From NCBI GenBank assembly GCA_030412805.1, contig JASJFJ010000003.1, positions 3,906,001-3,970,000 of the forward strand: a stretch of DNA of 64,000 bases. Reading direction: 5' to 3'. The notes under the pieces were generated by a model, which was given only the letters and a program-made list of their open reading frames with translations, did not search any database and was not told the DNA's origin. Every line of letters starts with the position of its first letter. The first letter of the stretch is position 1. The translations under genes were made by a program, and so were the position numbers. Below are positions 31,723 through 44,860 of this stretch, in pieces. The DNA is from Westerdykella aurantiaca. Taxonomy: Eukaryota > Ascomycota > Dothideomycetes > Pleosporales > Sporormiaceae.

Positions 31723-34700
31723 CTAGCCCATTGCAGGGGTCCTGGAGAACTTAGCCCACCTGAGCTGCATCGCAATGGCAACAACAGGCAAAACAGAGAC
31801 CAGCTCTCCGAGACCGGCAAACTCCGGAGGAATGCGGACATCAACAAGTGCTCCAGAGGCAAAGAGGATGGCCAGAATGTTATACACAAAAGACCACCCG
31901 AAGTTGAACGCAATACGTAGCATCGATGCCTTGGATAAATCGATCAGCGTCAGGATGTCAACGAGCGAGGAGCGCACGAGGACCACATCGGCAGCGCTCT
32001 GTGCGACGTCGGTGCCCTCATTCATGTGCACCCCAATGGTGGATTGCGCAAGGGCGACTGCGTCATTAGTCCCGTCACCGCAGAAGATAGTGATCTTCCC
32101 TGCGTCGGTGAGATCTTTCATGAACTGCAACTTGTCTGCTGGAGTGCATTTGGAGCGGCTATTGGTGATGCCGAGTTGGTGGGCCACGACAGAAACAGGG
32201 CCTTCATCGTCGCCACTAACAATAGAGACTTGGATGCCGCGGCGTTGGAGCTCTGCAACGGTCTCTCTAGCGTCCGATCGCAAGGAATCTTCGAGACCGA
32301 AAACAGCTGCAAATCTACCATCAATGGTGACGCAGAAGGTAGTAAACCCCTGCGAAAGGAAGTTCTTTACCGCGGCGTGGTCGCTAAGGCCGAGCCAGCG
32401 TGAGTTGCCCGCCTTGATAACTGTTCCGTTGACGGTGCCCTCTACGCCTTTGCTAGTGTGAGAGGTAACGTTAGAGGCTTCGGGCCTGGAGGTAATTCTA
32501 CCCTCGAGGTACTTCTTAACTGCGAGCGAAACCGGATGTTTGATGTTGGATACAAGAGCGTAAACCGATGTGGCAACAAGTTGTCCGTCTTCGAAGTATA
32601 AGTCCGTAGAAACACTCAGTTGTCCCTGGGTCAATGTTCCAGTCTTGTCAAACACCACGTGGGACGTCTTGCGAGCAATCTCAATGGTTGTAGCTGTTTT
32701 GAAGATGCAACCATGTCTAGCAGCAACACCTCCAGCGACCACGATAACCATGGGTACGGCCAGGCCAATTGCGCACGGACAGGAGACAATGATGACCGTG
32801 ATGGCGTATGTCAACGCCTCTGTGACAGCTCGGGAGCCATTGTAGTGCCGCACTTTGAGCCCAATTGGGATCCAGATGACGAAAACCAGAAGAGCGAGTG
32901 CGATCACCGTAGGTACGAAGTAGCTGGCTACCTTGTCCGCGGCATCCTGTATCTTCGGTTTGGACAGTTTCGCCTCATCGACCATGTTTGCGATAGCAGC
33001 GATGGTGTTATTGCCTGGTAATCTGCTTAGCCGGACAGTGAGGGTCCCGGATCCGTTTACGGAACCGGCCACAACAACACTACCTGATCGCTTTTGCACG
33101 GGTAGAGACTCGCCAGTGATCATAGACTCGTCAATCTCAGAGGTTCCTGCAATAACCGTACCATCGGTAGGAATGCGAGAGTCTGGGGGTACTCGAAAGA
33201 TGTCGCCGTACTGCAGGAGCCTCGTATCAATCTCTCTCTCAGTTCCGTCTTCCTCTCCGACAAGGATTGCTGTCTGTGTCTGCAAGGAGCGTACGGAGAC
33301 GGATTCGACTGCTTTTTGGCGGGCTAGGGCGCTGACCCAGCGCCCAAGCATAATCAGAGTGACAAGGAGTGTACTGGTTTCGAAAAACTCCCCAGTGGCT
33401 AGTGGCTTTCCGGCGACCGTGTAGGCAAAAGCCACGACGGAGTAAATATATGCCGCACTGGTGCTGATGACAACGAGGAGCTCCATCTCAACCATTCTCG
33501 CAAAGATCAAGCTCTTTAGCGCGGTTGGGTAGAACGGGCCCGCAATGACGAACTGGACCAAGGTGGCTAAGGCCAAAGATGCGCTGTCATAAACGATGGG
33601 GCGTTCGTGAATAGGCGCCCACATAAATACCAGGACGGGAATCGTGAGCGCTGCCGAGAGTAGAGTCATCATTCCGACATGTCGAACGTGTTTACTGCCA
33701 GCTGCAAGGCCTGGGTCTGGACTAATTGGAGCAATGGATAGAGGGATGCCAAACTTTCGCTCGAGTAGGTCTCTCGCCCCTACGACACTGGGGTCGTAAG
33801 AGATGCGCACAGTAGTCTTGTCGACCGCTTGAAGCGAAGAAACCCCAACAGGCAAGTCTTGCTGTACGAAATCTTTAGGGTTGGAGACGCAGATATCTAT
33901 TTCAGCCCCATCTTGCTTGAGTTCTTCATACTTGAACTCCGTCGTCCGCTGCAGTTGGCGAATGATGCTATCAACCGATTCGTAGCGAAGATCCAGGTCA
34001 AACTCAGCTCGACAGAGAAGGAGACTGGTCTTCAGATTCTGCACCGTTTTGATCGACGCGAGAGACCGGTGAAGCTTCGTCTCGCAACCGACACAGGTCA
34101 TGCCGGATACGCTGAGGACGACATGACCGGTCTCAGCAACGCCATCCTCCAGGCTTGGTGGACTCACCCCTGAAATTTCCCGAACGTTCACTTCCGGAAG
34201 ACTCTCTTTGGAAATGCCCCGGACACGGCCGATGCCAGCGCAGCAACCGTCACCATCGCCGCCACAAGTCTTTGCGTTAGGCAGAGAAGAGGGAGGTCTG
34301 TCGCTGCTGGAACGGGGGACACGTCTATTCTGCTTCTTGGAACCAGAATATCGAGCATTCTTCGCGGAGTCAAGAGACGCTCGAGTAGAAACATTGCAGC
34401 ATGACGCCCCACCACGAGCTTTAACCGTACGACAAAGACAGCCCAGGCTTTTGAGGAGATCACGGTAGAAGCGACGTGCAGTGATACCGTTAGGACAACA
34501 TTCTGAGCCATTATCGGATGACGGTGAGGACCGAGACTTGCGCATGTGGTCTTACGGTAACTCGTTAGCGGCTCTGTTACGACCGGGCATATATAAACAT
34601 ACCTTTCGCTCCTTTCGTGACACACTCAATATTACACTCTCGAGCAACCAGGCGATCGACGCAATCCTCTACGGAACTATTAGCGAATTTCGATGAGGTT

Positions 34701-35092
34701 CTAGAAGATAATATACCATCACAGCATCCAGCGGACGGGGACTTCTCATTGCAGCAGTTCTCTGCCGAAATTTCAGGTTCCTTGTGATCGGTAGGGGAGC
34801 AGCATGCATCTTTGCACCCGGGATTTCCAGTCGATACTTCACCATCTTCGGACTCCTGAGATTCTTCGGACTTCACGCTCGCACAGCAGTTTCCATTGCC
34901 ATCGGCTGCATGGGTCTCCTCCACGGCAACTGCGACAGGCTTCGCGGAGCAGCAGCTCTGGCCACAAGCCTCCCTAGAGGGAACCTCTCTCGCAGGTCCC
35001 GGAACCACACGGCAGGAGGCGTCAGTTGCTGTCCCGCAGCATCCACTCCCGGACTCTAATCCAGCCTCTTCGGTTGTCTCTGGGGTTGCCAT
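31723..35092 (-). CDS. Copper-transporting P1B-type ATPase with Cys-rich N-terminus
   Basis: Heavy-metal P-type ATPase exporting Cu(I), 1,105 aa. Exons 35,092-34,603 and 34,550-31,723 flank a 52-nt intron (GTATGT..GTAAG, branch GCTAACG). The first 270 residues carry nine Cys-Cys pairs (for example SGCCG, SCCS, NCCA, ACCS, AGCCD), a likely copper-buffering tail. One metal-binding HMA domain follows with GMTCVGC (Cys316, Cys319), then an HMA-like domain without CxxC. Core motifs are intact: TGES (642-645), membrane CPC (754-756), DKTGT with phosphorylated Asp798, the HP motif (835-836) and GDGTND (988-993). The layout resembles Aspergillus CrpA-type plasma-membrane copper-resistance pumps more than the secretory-pathway Ccc2. 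ATG 35,092 is the first in frame. Confidence 0.93.
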
Positions 35093-35747
35093 TATGGTCA
35101 CTCAGTATGTTGTTGAATTAAGGTTCTAGGAAAGAATTTAGATGTACGATGGGGGAGGGGAAGCAAACGAGAGGTGCACTCCTGTTCTTGAGAAACCGAA
35201 GAGGATGGGAACATGAAACCACGGATGTCGTCCATTGCCGCCTCGGAAACGTCCGGCGCTGGAGGCATGCATGTGTCACAGATGTTCGTGATCAGGCTAA
35301 ACTCCTCGTGGAATAGCGTGATCCAACACTGGGGGTCATTTTTGGGTTCTGTCCAGGTATCCGAGGAATCAAGTCTGTATTCAAAGGGATTGGACTTAAC
35401 CAGGCTTGCAATTGATTTGCTCTACAACAACACATCAACCTCATGTATATACGCTGTCTTAAGGCATCAGAAATCAAGATTAACCATTCTCCAATTATAT
35501 GCTATATTCAAAGCAGTCCATAATTTTACTGTAGCTTTTCCTTTCGCCTTTTCCCGCTTGTATAAAGTAACACCTTGCTATCTATGTACTGTTGGAGGCA
35601 AGCATGGAAGACCATTCCAGACAAAACCGCAGTCGAAGAAAAGATTATAGTGGGATGTTTTACCAAGAATTCGCCTGCAAATGCCAACCCCAAATCCAAT
35701 ACAACAGCTACGTCATCCCTCTCCCCGTTCTCAGTCATTACAACTCC
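35093..35747. other. Promoter of copper ATPase
   Basis: Holds the upstream region of the copper pump and the 3' flank of the next minus-strand gene. AT-rich around 35,400-35,570. I did not find a gene. A copper-responsive site (for example GCTGA-type) may be present, but I cannot point to one with confidence. Confidence 0.45.
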
Positions 35748-37921
35748 CTACTCCTCCCTTCCTGTCATGGTCCACCTCCGTTTACTCCCATGTGCTCTCT
35801 CCGCCAACTCATCCGTATCCTTCCTTGGCGGGCCCCACAGAGTCTTGCTCGCAGAAGATGCTGATCTCGGTTCCCAAAGCCCCGAACTGCTTGCGGTGCT
35901 AGGATGGCGTTCGAGACCGCCTCCCGGTAAAGAAGAAATGCTCCCCTTGGTCTCTGTTTGCTGCCTATTGGTCAGGCCGCTGGTGACGTTGTCGGTTGGG
36001 GCACAATCTTCGTTAGTTGTCGTCGTCGTCTTGCTTGATCCGCCGTTCACAGTACTTTTGGGGGGTAACCTGTACTCGTCGAAATTAGGCAGCATATCAA
36101 TCCCCGAGCTCTTCCGGCCATCTGCTTTCTTCGCAATCGAAAGCAACGGGGCGCCCCAAAGTCCAGCTGTGGGAGACGCTAGCGGCCCTGGATTTGCACT
36201 CGCGTTCGCCAGCGACCGCGATGACGATTCGGATGATCCTCTGCGGCGCATACTACCTAGAGAGCTGTTGACAGGTTTCCAGGGCTCGACGAAAAGAATG
36301 CTTTTATTAGGATCATCGGAAGTGAAGCGTCGGCGCGAGTCTAACGACGGGCGAGATGCAATAGCTGGTGGGGACTGCGCTTTGGGGAGTTCTGAGGGGT
36401 CGACTCCGGGCTGATAATGGTCTGTCGAGGCGAGGATTTTCAGCTCGTAGGTATCTGACATGCCGACGTCGATAACGGACGAGCGCCTTGTTGGGAGTGG
36501 AGGAGCGCTTTCGGACGGTCGGCGGCGTTCATCTCGACGGACGGCCATGGAGAGGGAGGCGACGAGGACGTCCAGGAGAACGGGTTGGTTGGTGATGGCT
36601 CCGAGAAGGGCATTACAGCCTGCGCCATGGGTGACGATGACTAGAACGAGATCTTCTTCGTCGTCTTCCGGGGCTTGTGCTACTGACGATGGGAAATTGG
36701 AGCCGTTAGGTTGTTTTCCGAAGTATGAATCTCTCTCTGCAACTGGAGAAGACATGTACGGGCTCTTAACTCCGTGTTTCTTGTACCAGGACATCATACC
36801 ACCCAACCCTTTCCTGAACCGCTTATGCATGGTGCTCCACTCATCAGCATATTCGCCTCCATCTCCCCACTCTTGCGGCGCACGCATACTATCCCATTGA
36901 TAATCCACCTGCACACAAGCCTCCCTTGCATGGCTGACGTACCCCCTCGGTATTGGCTCCGAAGTCTTCAATGCGTACGAAGGAACTGGCGGATCGTAGA
37001 TATGCGCCGGCGGTTTATGGCCCGCAGCTCTACTCCCCGGCCTCGATGGATGGCCCGAAGCACTCCCCTGGCTACTCGCTCTTTCACGATGCTGCAGCGC
37101 TTGAGCCAAGCTCCCCATGGTGGGAAACGTTCCATCGACCGTGCTATTCCTGCCCCCAGCAACAGGCGATGTGGGACTGGGATTGCTCTTCTTCCAGCCT
37201 CCAGGAAAGTGTCCCTGATTGCTATTCGCGCTCTGCGGTACCTCGACATAATCCTCCCTCCGCATCAACCCTGCCTTCGCACCCGTGACCATCAATGTCG
37301 ACTGCGGCGGAGGCGTAATGTCCTGAAAGTACTCCTCGGACAGCCATTCCCCCAGGAAAGCATCGATCCGCAGGAGAAGCTTCTCAGGCCCAATTCGTGG
37401 TTTCGGAGACACCTCCTGGTCCCCATTCACCGTATGCCGATGGGTCACTACGCGTTTCCTATCACCGGGGTTCGGTGACTTCAACATCGGCGCTGTAACA
37501 GGCGGCTGGAACTGTGAAATACCTGCCGCAACGGCAATGCTCGTCTGAACGCATCTCAGGTACGGACTCGAATGGATGACGATTCTATGCTTCGGCTTCG
37601 ACCTCGGCGTGGCAGCCTCGGTGTGCGAGTACTCTCCATTCGCCAGTCCGCTGCTCTCGTCGGTTTCCCGGGCGTGCAATAGGGCAGCTATGCGTAGGCC
37701 GAGGGCCTTGCCCTGCGTCCAGCCTCCGTAGGTAAGGGGAGGGTCGTAGGGGGTTGGGGAGGTGAGGTGCCATGTTGGGTCTTCGGCGTCGAGCCGGGAG
37801 CCATGTCTGCGTTGCACCGGGTTAGCTACATAAAGAAAGAAGGGTGTGGACCCAGGGTCAAGGAGGTGGGCGTGAAAGGTACGGACCTTGCGATGAAGAC
37901 GACGGCGGGCCCCTTTGCCAT
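35748..37921 (-). CDS. Histidine phosphatase superfamily (PGAM-like) protein
   Basis: 697-aa protein of the histidine phosphatase superfamily. A 35-base first coding exon (37,921-37,887) reads MAKGPAVVFIA and is spliced over an 80-nt intron to 37,806-35,748, which recreates the catalytic RHG motif (Arg12, His13, Gly14) across the junction. The second catalytic parts are SSPYLRCVQT (Arg96) and VTHGAGCNALLG (His405). A large insert of about 200 residues separates them, and the tail after residue 450 is Ser/Pro/Arg-rich and probably disordered with many potential phosphorylation sites. Length and insert are typical of a fungal-only branch of unknown substrate, not of glycolytic phosphoglycerate mutase (about 250 aa). 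Lies head to tail with the class II aldolase gene. Confidence 0.85.
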
Positions 37922-38409
37922 TGCAAAAGCTTCTGCTCTGGTCTGGGCGCCGCGGCGCAGAGACGAGAGGCTTTCAAGCTCCTGCAGAAGGATGCATGCA
38001 GCAGAAGAACCAGCAATGGCGGAGTGGTTGGTGGTGCTGGCAAAAAGGTGTAACAGCGGTAGGTGTGCTTGCGGCGTGGGCGGGGTTGGCAAAAGAGACA
38101 GTCACAAGCAAGAAAATGAGGTGACGGATTGGATCTAAAGAGACGCATGTGATTCTAAGGGGACTGTGCCCTTTCTCAGCCTGGCGCAGACTACGAAGCT
38201 CTAGCCATCCCTCTACTACTACACGCCTTTCTACAAACAGCTCCTCTTCCTTTGTTTTTACATATATATCCCCGTCATTCGGCTTTGTCGCAGCTGCAGT
38301 AGCCAGTCTACCTAGGTATTGCTGACGTCCCAAATAGGCTTAGTGGATTGCGATCCCTGACCTTCCTTTCCGTCCACCCCTCTGAACTTTATCATGCCTC
38401 GCCTCGAAT
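37922..38409. other. Promoter of histidine phosphatase gene
   Basis: 488 bases between two minus-strand genes; holds the promoter of the phosphatase and the 3' flank of the aldolase. Several overlapping chance frames, none credible. Confidence 0.45.
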
Positions 38410-39400
38410 TCATTCCAAGTATTCGCCATTCGTCTCCTTGTGGATGACATCAAACATCGGCTTCGCGCTGAACCACCCTGCCATCGGCGTCCCCACAGTC
38501 TTATACGTATACTGCGCCTCCTCCTCTCCGATCTGGATGATTTGCCCTCCGCGGCCAGCACAAGCCGCGTCCGCCATCAGCTGTGTGTGGCAACACTTCT
38601 CCAGCGAAACAAACCAGAAGACGCATTCCTCAATGGACTTGCCCACCGTCAGAAGGCCGTGGTTCTGCAGAAGCGCAGCCTTCTTGTCCCCCAAAGCCTT
38701 AGCAATGTTCTTGCCTTCCTCCTCTGCCAGCACTATTCCATTGAAGGAGTCGTACACCACGTGATCCTATCACCGTCAGCACACGCACCTGATGCTTCTG
38801 AGCTGGGGAAGACCGACATTATGGAAAGCGCACGCGTCCTGCGTAATCGTGTCCAGCTTCCTTCCCAGCGCGCAGAACGTCCGACCATAGATGGTATGCG
38901 AATGGGCGGCAGCATTGACGTCAGGCCGCGCCTTGTGGATGGCCGAGTGAATCATATAAGCCGCCGAGTTGAGCAGTCTGCACTCCCCTCCGTCAAGGAT
39001 CTCGCCCTCTTCGCTAACGCGGAGGAGGTCAGATGCCTTCATCATGGAGAAAGCGACGCCGAAGGGGTTAACCCAGAAGGTGTCCTTCTCGACGGGGTCC
39101 TACAGGCAAGGAAGTTTATTAGCCGATATTTCCCTCTCCTGTTACAAGTCCCGGGGTAACAGTACATACCCTTAGAGTGATGTGACCTGCAACACCCTCA
39201 TCGAACCCGTTCTTGCCAAAAATCCTGAACGCGGCCGCCAGTCTCCCCTTCAGGTACTCTCGCTCCTTGTACAGATCATCAAACTTGGGCGGCCCCACGA
39301 ACTTGGGCATCTTGACTTTGGGCTCGACCTTCTCCTGGCCATCGCCTGCGGGCTTGATGGCTGGGATCTCCGTGGGCTCGATGGCGGAGGGGGGAGACAT
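38410..39400 (-). CDS. Class II aldolase/adducin family protein (copy 1)
   Basis: Zinc-dependent class II aldolase/adducin fold, 289 aa, probably cytosolic. Three exons: 39,400-39,170, 39,099-38,818 and 38,766-38,410, with introns of 70 and 51 nt. The zinc ligands are His143 and His145 in AAAHSHTIYG and His207 in NHGLLTVG. The substrate-loop segment GFDEGVAGHITLRDP is conserved. Most fungal members of this group have no known substrate; bacterial relatives cleave sugar phosphates such as L-fuculose-1-phosphate. ATG 39,400 is the first in the frame; upstream in-frame codons lack ATG. The N-terminal 30 residues are Pro/Ile-rich and variable. A second, diverged copy lies at 44,861 on the other strand. 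Confidence 0.9.
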
Positions 39401-40185
39401 ATTGGGCCTTGGTGTTGTGATGGGAAGGGCCGGTATCAAAGCTGATGGAGAAGAAGGAACGATGGGAGAAGGTGACAGGTAGAAATACCGCTGGAACGAA
39501 TCCTCACCAGTATGCTCTATTATACTCTAGGTACAAAAGTAGATGCTAGATTCCAAATCGCCCCGCCCGCAGCATGTCTTATAGGTTCCCCTCCAACAAA
39601 CAAGAGCCTCGGAACCTGTGTACGCCCTTTCCCGTTACCCCACACTCTGACTAGCTAGGTAAGACGGGGCGACGGGCCACGAGTTCAGGTGGCGAGACTT
39701 GGGCTTAGCTTAGTAGTGCGGGGCGGAGAACTCAGAACCCAGGCATTTCGTGGTGCTCGGATTTAAGCACCCCGCAGTCCTCTTTTGTGAGACTTTTATT
39801 GGTCTGTTCGCGCCAGAGTAGTGCGAGAATGGAGTCCGGAAAATAGAGGTGTTGATAGGATGAGATGGAATGGGGAGAGCAGGATTGCGGCATCAGGGAC
39901 AGTTAGGATCGTCCGACTGTGTATTCACAGGTAGAGGAATTCCCGCAAGGGCTCTGCTTTGGCGCGGATTTGATCTTTAAAGTCATGTATATATTGAGTG
40001 GTGTCTATTTCATTATCGGATTTTGCTTACATTAAATTAGAAAAGCCCTCCATGTATCCGTACCCACAATGACACCAACCAACACCAATCCCAAACATGA
40101 TCAATCTTATGAAGGAAAACCCACGCATACTTTTGGTATCAAACGATCAAAACACCAAGACGGCCGTAACCACATTACCGCTTGC
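39401..40185. other. Intergenic region
   Basis: Promoter of the aldolase copy 1 and 3' flank of the homeobox gene. No gene seen. AT-rich from 39,970 to 40,050. Confidence 0.45.
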
Positions 40186-43100
40186 TCAAGGACCGCCATT
40201 CAACGCAGCACCCATATCCAACCCATCAAAGTCCAGATCCATGTCCATATCCAGCGGGAAACTCAGGTCCACATCATCCCATTGCATCGACGGCATACTT
40301 CCCATGCCCTGCTCCGCTCCGGTGAGGAAGCTTGATGGCATAGGCGCCGCCATTCCGAATGCTGGCATACTGGACGATAGGCCAAACTGCCCTGCGCCAG
40401 TCGACGCCGGCAGACCGCTAGGCAGGACCATTGAGCCTGTGTTGGCGAACTGCGACCAGTCTAGTAAGTCGAGGGGTCCGCTCCCAGCCGTAGACGTAGA
40501 AGTTCTCTGGCCCGGATGAAGATGCTGCTCAGCCAGTGAGACACTCGTCTCATCAAGGAAATACGCTTGTTTCCCTAGCCCAGTCCCCAGTCTGCGCGCT
40601 GAGATGCCCAACTCGCCGTTCTCGCCGTAGCATGGACCACCACCGGCTGGGCACATCAGTTCGGAAATCGGCGGCGGTTGCAATCCCACGAACGCATTCA
40701 ACTGCGAGGCAGAAGCAGAAACTGATGTTGAGGGCGACGTCCCGGAAGAAGCTGATGACATGGCAGGTACCGTCTGATGCGCCGACGGAGACTGAGACCG
40801 CCTCTTCCACTCCCTCGCAGCCTGAGAGATCTTCATGCTTCCAGCAAGAGTACACTCATTCGCTAGTGTTTCAGTCTCCATCCCACCATGGCGTCCCTGA
40901 AGCACACATTCGAAATTGTTCAGGTTAAAGCTCTTATCGAGCTTCGCTCCCGGGCCTAATCCCAAATCTTCCAGGACCTCGTGGTGGGACAAGGAGCGAT
41001 TGGGCTGCGGGTCTTCGTGGGGTTTGCTGATTCCGTGCGCCGCCTTGAAGAGGCCCAACCATTCCGGGTTATCGGCTGCAGTCTGGTTCCAAGGGTCATC
41101 GCAGTCGTAGAGGATGCGTCGTGCGTGCGCCTGCAGCATCTCGTCGGTAATCGAGTTGGGGCCATGGGCGTCGATGTATTGGCGGGCCATCTGACCCAGA
41201 CGTAGGGTCAGAATCTCCCAGCACGTGGCGGTCGGATTGGGATTTTCGTCCTGGTTCGAGTCCGCAGAGGGGGACTGTTGGTTGTTTTGGGGCGTATTGG
41301 AAGGGCCCGTTGTAGCTGTGTGAGAGGAGGTGGGTTGGGATAGATCGCCTGACGGACAAGTAGGGCTGGTAGGGGCGCTTGGAATGAGGTATTCGAGGTC
41401 AGACTGGCCGAGGTAGAGGTTCGAGTGCTGTGGCAAATTAGTTGACATTGTCCTTAAAAGACGAGATCAAAACCCACCTTCATACTGGTAGCATTGGTGG
41501 CGGAGAAGGGGAACGGCGATTTGCTCTCGTTAGCAATCAAGTAAGGCGGCATCGCGTTGGTAACGTGAGCGGCGATGTGAGCATCAAGCCCTCTACACCC
41601 CTTCCAGTCTTTCATAGTTGCCCCGTTACGGAACTCCTTTGCTAGGTGGTCAACGCGATCTTGCCACTTGTCAAAGTCTGTACCGCAGAACCCGCAGCGC
41701 GATCTGATGTTCTGTACTTCGGCTTTCCAGGAATCCATGCTGGGGATCATCTTACAACCATGCCTATTATAATGTCAATCATTGCTGTATCAGGTCCGAG
41801 ATGTCCCTTGACTTACATCAGACGAAGATGTTGGCGGAGATGGTCCTTCCGATAGAAAGTCCTGGCGTCTCGTCCCTTCTCCTCGCAAGCTCGATGATTG
41901 TGTGCTGCCAAGTGGTCGTCTGTAGGATCAAGCTCGTCGCAGTATACACACTGTCGTCGACCGGACGACGTACAGGTAATGACATCTCCCAGCGGTGCGC
42001 ATATCCATTTCTCCAACGATAGGTGTAGAGACTTTTCATGTCGCGACCAGTCATATTTGTTCTTGAAGCGATCGGTGCAAAAGGTGCATTGGAACAACCG
42101 CTTCTCGCCTTCCAGATCCAACTTGGGCGCCCGCATAGGCATCCGTCGTCTCCTCCGTCGCTCCTTAGACTTCAAGCTGTTCAGTGAGCCAAGGGAATTA
42201 CGGGAGCCGTGCGACCAGGCTGATCCAAGAGAGCCCGAGGACATGTTCGTGAAACTGGTCTCTCCTGAGGTGGATGATGGTGCTCGGAACACAGAGAAAC
42301 TACCGGTACTGCCGCTTGAGTGCTTCTTTTTGCCATTGTAGCTGCTCGACAAGCTGCTTGGTTCCGGGGGGTCAAGGGCGTCTATGGCCTTGGCGATGGC
42401 CGTCAGGGGAGCCGGTTCGTTCTCAGGTGGAGAGTGCTTCCAACGTTCCAAAGGATCTAACGCGCGTTAATTCTGGTCATTGGAAAGCGACAGATAACTT
42501 GACAAGGTATCTATGACAGGAGTGTAGTGGAAGGGCAATACTCACTCAGATCGTCCCACGTCCGCCCAGGTGGGATATTTACCGGCTCTGTCGAAGGTCG
42601 GATACTAGGGGAAGCCGCTCGCTTGGGACGAGCTTTATGCCTTCGCCTTGTATTTGCCATCCAGTTCGATATTTGACCAATGGTAAGACCTGTTTCCATC
42701 TTCAAAGCCTCCTTCTCTTCCTCAGTCGGGTACGGATGATCGATATGTGCGATCATCCAGTCCTTCAGGATCTTCACCGCTTCACGTGGGAATCGTGAAG
42801 CACCGGCACCTCGTTTGGGCGCATCGTCAGCGAGAAGGTCGGCAGAGACAATGGGACCGATGTAACCTAGAGAACGCAGAGGCTTCTTGCCCGTGCGGCC
42901 GCCAAAACACTGAGCAGCATCCTCGGTCACTGCGTTTAGCGTGTCGAGCGCGGTTCTGCTCCTCAGCATTGGTAGTTTCTCAGGGTCGCTGAAGCTGCAG
43001 GGTCTGAACAAGGCGTTGCATGGGGAACAGCTTGTGGGCTTGCCACTCTGAGCATTGTAGATAAAGCATTCCAGGTTGCGGGATCGACAGTATTCACACG

Positions 43101-43615
43101 GGTGAACAGGTTTTGTGTAGCGAGGGAGCCAGTTGGAGAAGTTGGTATCAAACTCCGGTTGTTCCTGGACAGATTGTAGACCATTTGCAAGAGCTTGGTC
43201 TGATTTGTCACACAAGCAGCTAATGGTCGTCAGTAACATATCCAGGCCGGCGATTGAGCAAGGGAGGATGGTGGGATATTGTAGATGTAGATGAAAATTG
43301 CAGAATGCTTCGCTCAATTAGGCCAACGAGCTATCTTTTTTTCACTACATCCAATCCAGCTTTCGCAAGTCCCTTTTTGGAATCGACAGAGGTCCCAAGG
43401 AACCATGTGTGATGAGTTTCAAGGAGGTGTCGGTGTGAAAGGAAGAGGTGAACATACACATCGGATGCGGTAATCCCTTCCACCAGGTCATGGACAGGGC
43501 ATGCCGGGCTTTCCTGGGCAGCTAAGAGATCTCCGTGATTCTCTCCCCGCATTTCAGGCAGCGCTGCCTCTCCGAAATCGAAAAATTGAGCCATATCGGC
43601 GTTCGTAGAAGCCAT
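40186..43615 (-). CDS. Homeobox plus C2H2 zinc-finger transcription factor
   Basis: Nuclear DNA-binding regulator of 999 aa. Five exons: 43,615-43,458, 43,219-42,546, 42,456-41,817, 41,763-41,478 and 41,427-40,186; all junctions keep frame and the sum is exactly 1,000 codons. In order: a short acidic N-terminus; a cysteine-rich motif (CEYCRSRNLECF and CSPCNALFRPC, about 94-127); a TALE-type homeodomain (about 188-249) with helix 3 ISNWMANTRRRHK; the linker DLNPLERWKHSPPE formed across a splice; a Ser-rich stretch and basic KERRRRRRM; then a C2H2 finger FQCTFCTDRFKNKYDWSRHEKSLH and further Cys/His motifs (QCVYCDELDPTDDHLAAH, CGFCGTDFDKW). The C-terminal 400 residues are Ser/Pro/Gln-rich with an acidic MDMDLDFDGLDMG end, a likely activation region. 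Target genes are unknown; fungal homeobox factors often control sporulation and fruiting. Confidence 0.9.
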
Positions 43616-44860
43616 GCTGACGAAGGGGAGAGAGGAAGCAGACCAGACGAGGTTAGAAGCACGCCCAATTGTCCCGTCCACCTCTCGAGATTGGTAAGGC
43701 AGTTGTGTATCCACGCCCTTTGACGATTGTCGATTAGAGACGCAGAAGGAAGGCGAATATGAGTTTAGAATGCAGGGCGCGCAAAGGTGTTTGTTCAAAG
43801 GTCAGCAAGGCATGGAGTCACAAGGCACAGAGAAACTTGATTGGACCGCCGATAATCGCATGGAAGGGTCATGTCAAGTCGAAGGGCGTGCAGGGGTGCA
43901 CCGCTCCAGATTGGGATTACATGCACGCTAGTCGGCAATGGCAGATGAGGGAGGATTACTAATCTACCTGCCAAGCTTTGGGTTGGAGCTTGCCCGGCAC
44001 GTGTCGGGACAACCTTCTTTTTTAAGCTTCTTCCAACGTCGCCATGACGCCGGCATGAGCGTCCTGAAGAATGCTTCTTTATGTATATTAACAGTAGGAA
44101 TGTTTCTTAAACAGCAAATTTAGCAAGAGCTGCATCTTTTAACTTCTATTTGCCTAGCATAAGGATTGTAGGCAACAGATACCGCTGTCCTCAACCTTTT
44201 GTTACCCTTGCGAGACGAAGGTGTGCTGTTGGAGATTACACTGTGTATGCGCTAACAGCGTATTTGGATAGGTCTATAAGGGTCTGTACTTAGCTTACCT
44301 CTACATATTGAGGTCCTCTCGAAATGGTGTGGCTTTTGACTCCTTTCATATGAAAAATCTGACAGGCTCATGTGCACTCCAACCCCTCTCAGCCCTTTTC
44401 GACGCATCGAGTAACCGCTTGTTGCAATGCAGCACTCCGATATCGAACCGTAAGCTCTTTGTATGCGAGGAATACGGCAATCTATCCGGCTGGATTCATC
44501 TAGACCATACCGTCGATAGCCGGCGCAGTCACGTGTCGGGGACTGAAGCCCTCTTCCGATCTGGTAGGTAGCAGCATAAGGGGGATCAAACAAAAAAACC
44601 CTCGAAAGTCATTATTGAAAGGTCATGCCAATGCCTACTATAATAAAACTTGTAAAATTGACATGCTACCATTTACCTCACTTAGGTGATCATTGCGGCC
44701 CTTATCGTTCGTACGGGAATTAGATAGATCCGCGGCCGCCTAGGCTTTGGACATGGCTTGACATGGCTTGACTATCCTGTGCTTACCCCGCCATCGCTGT
44801 AAACTTCCATCTACGTCTTCGGATTGAATCCACAGTGATACACGAGGAAACATTCCCAGA
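43616..44860. other. Divergent promoter, homeobox gene and aldolase copy 2
   Basis: 1.2 kb between divergent starts. Contains a doubled ACATGGCTTG (44,751-44,770 region) and short unrelated frames. No gene recognised. Confidence 0.45.
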
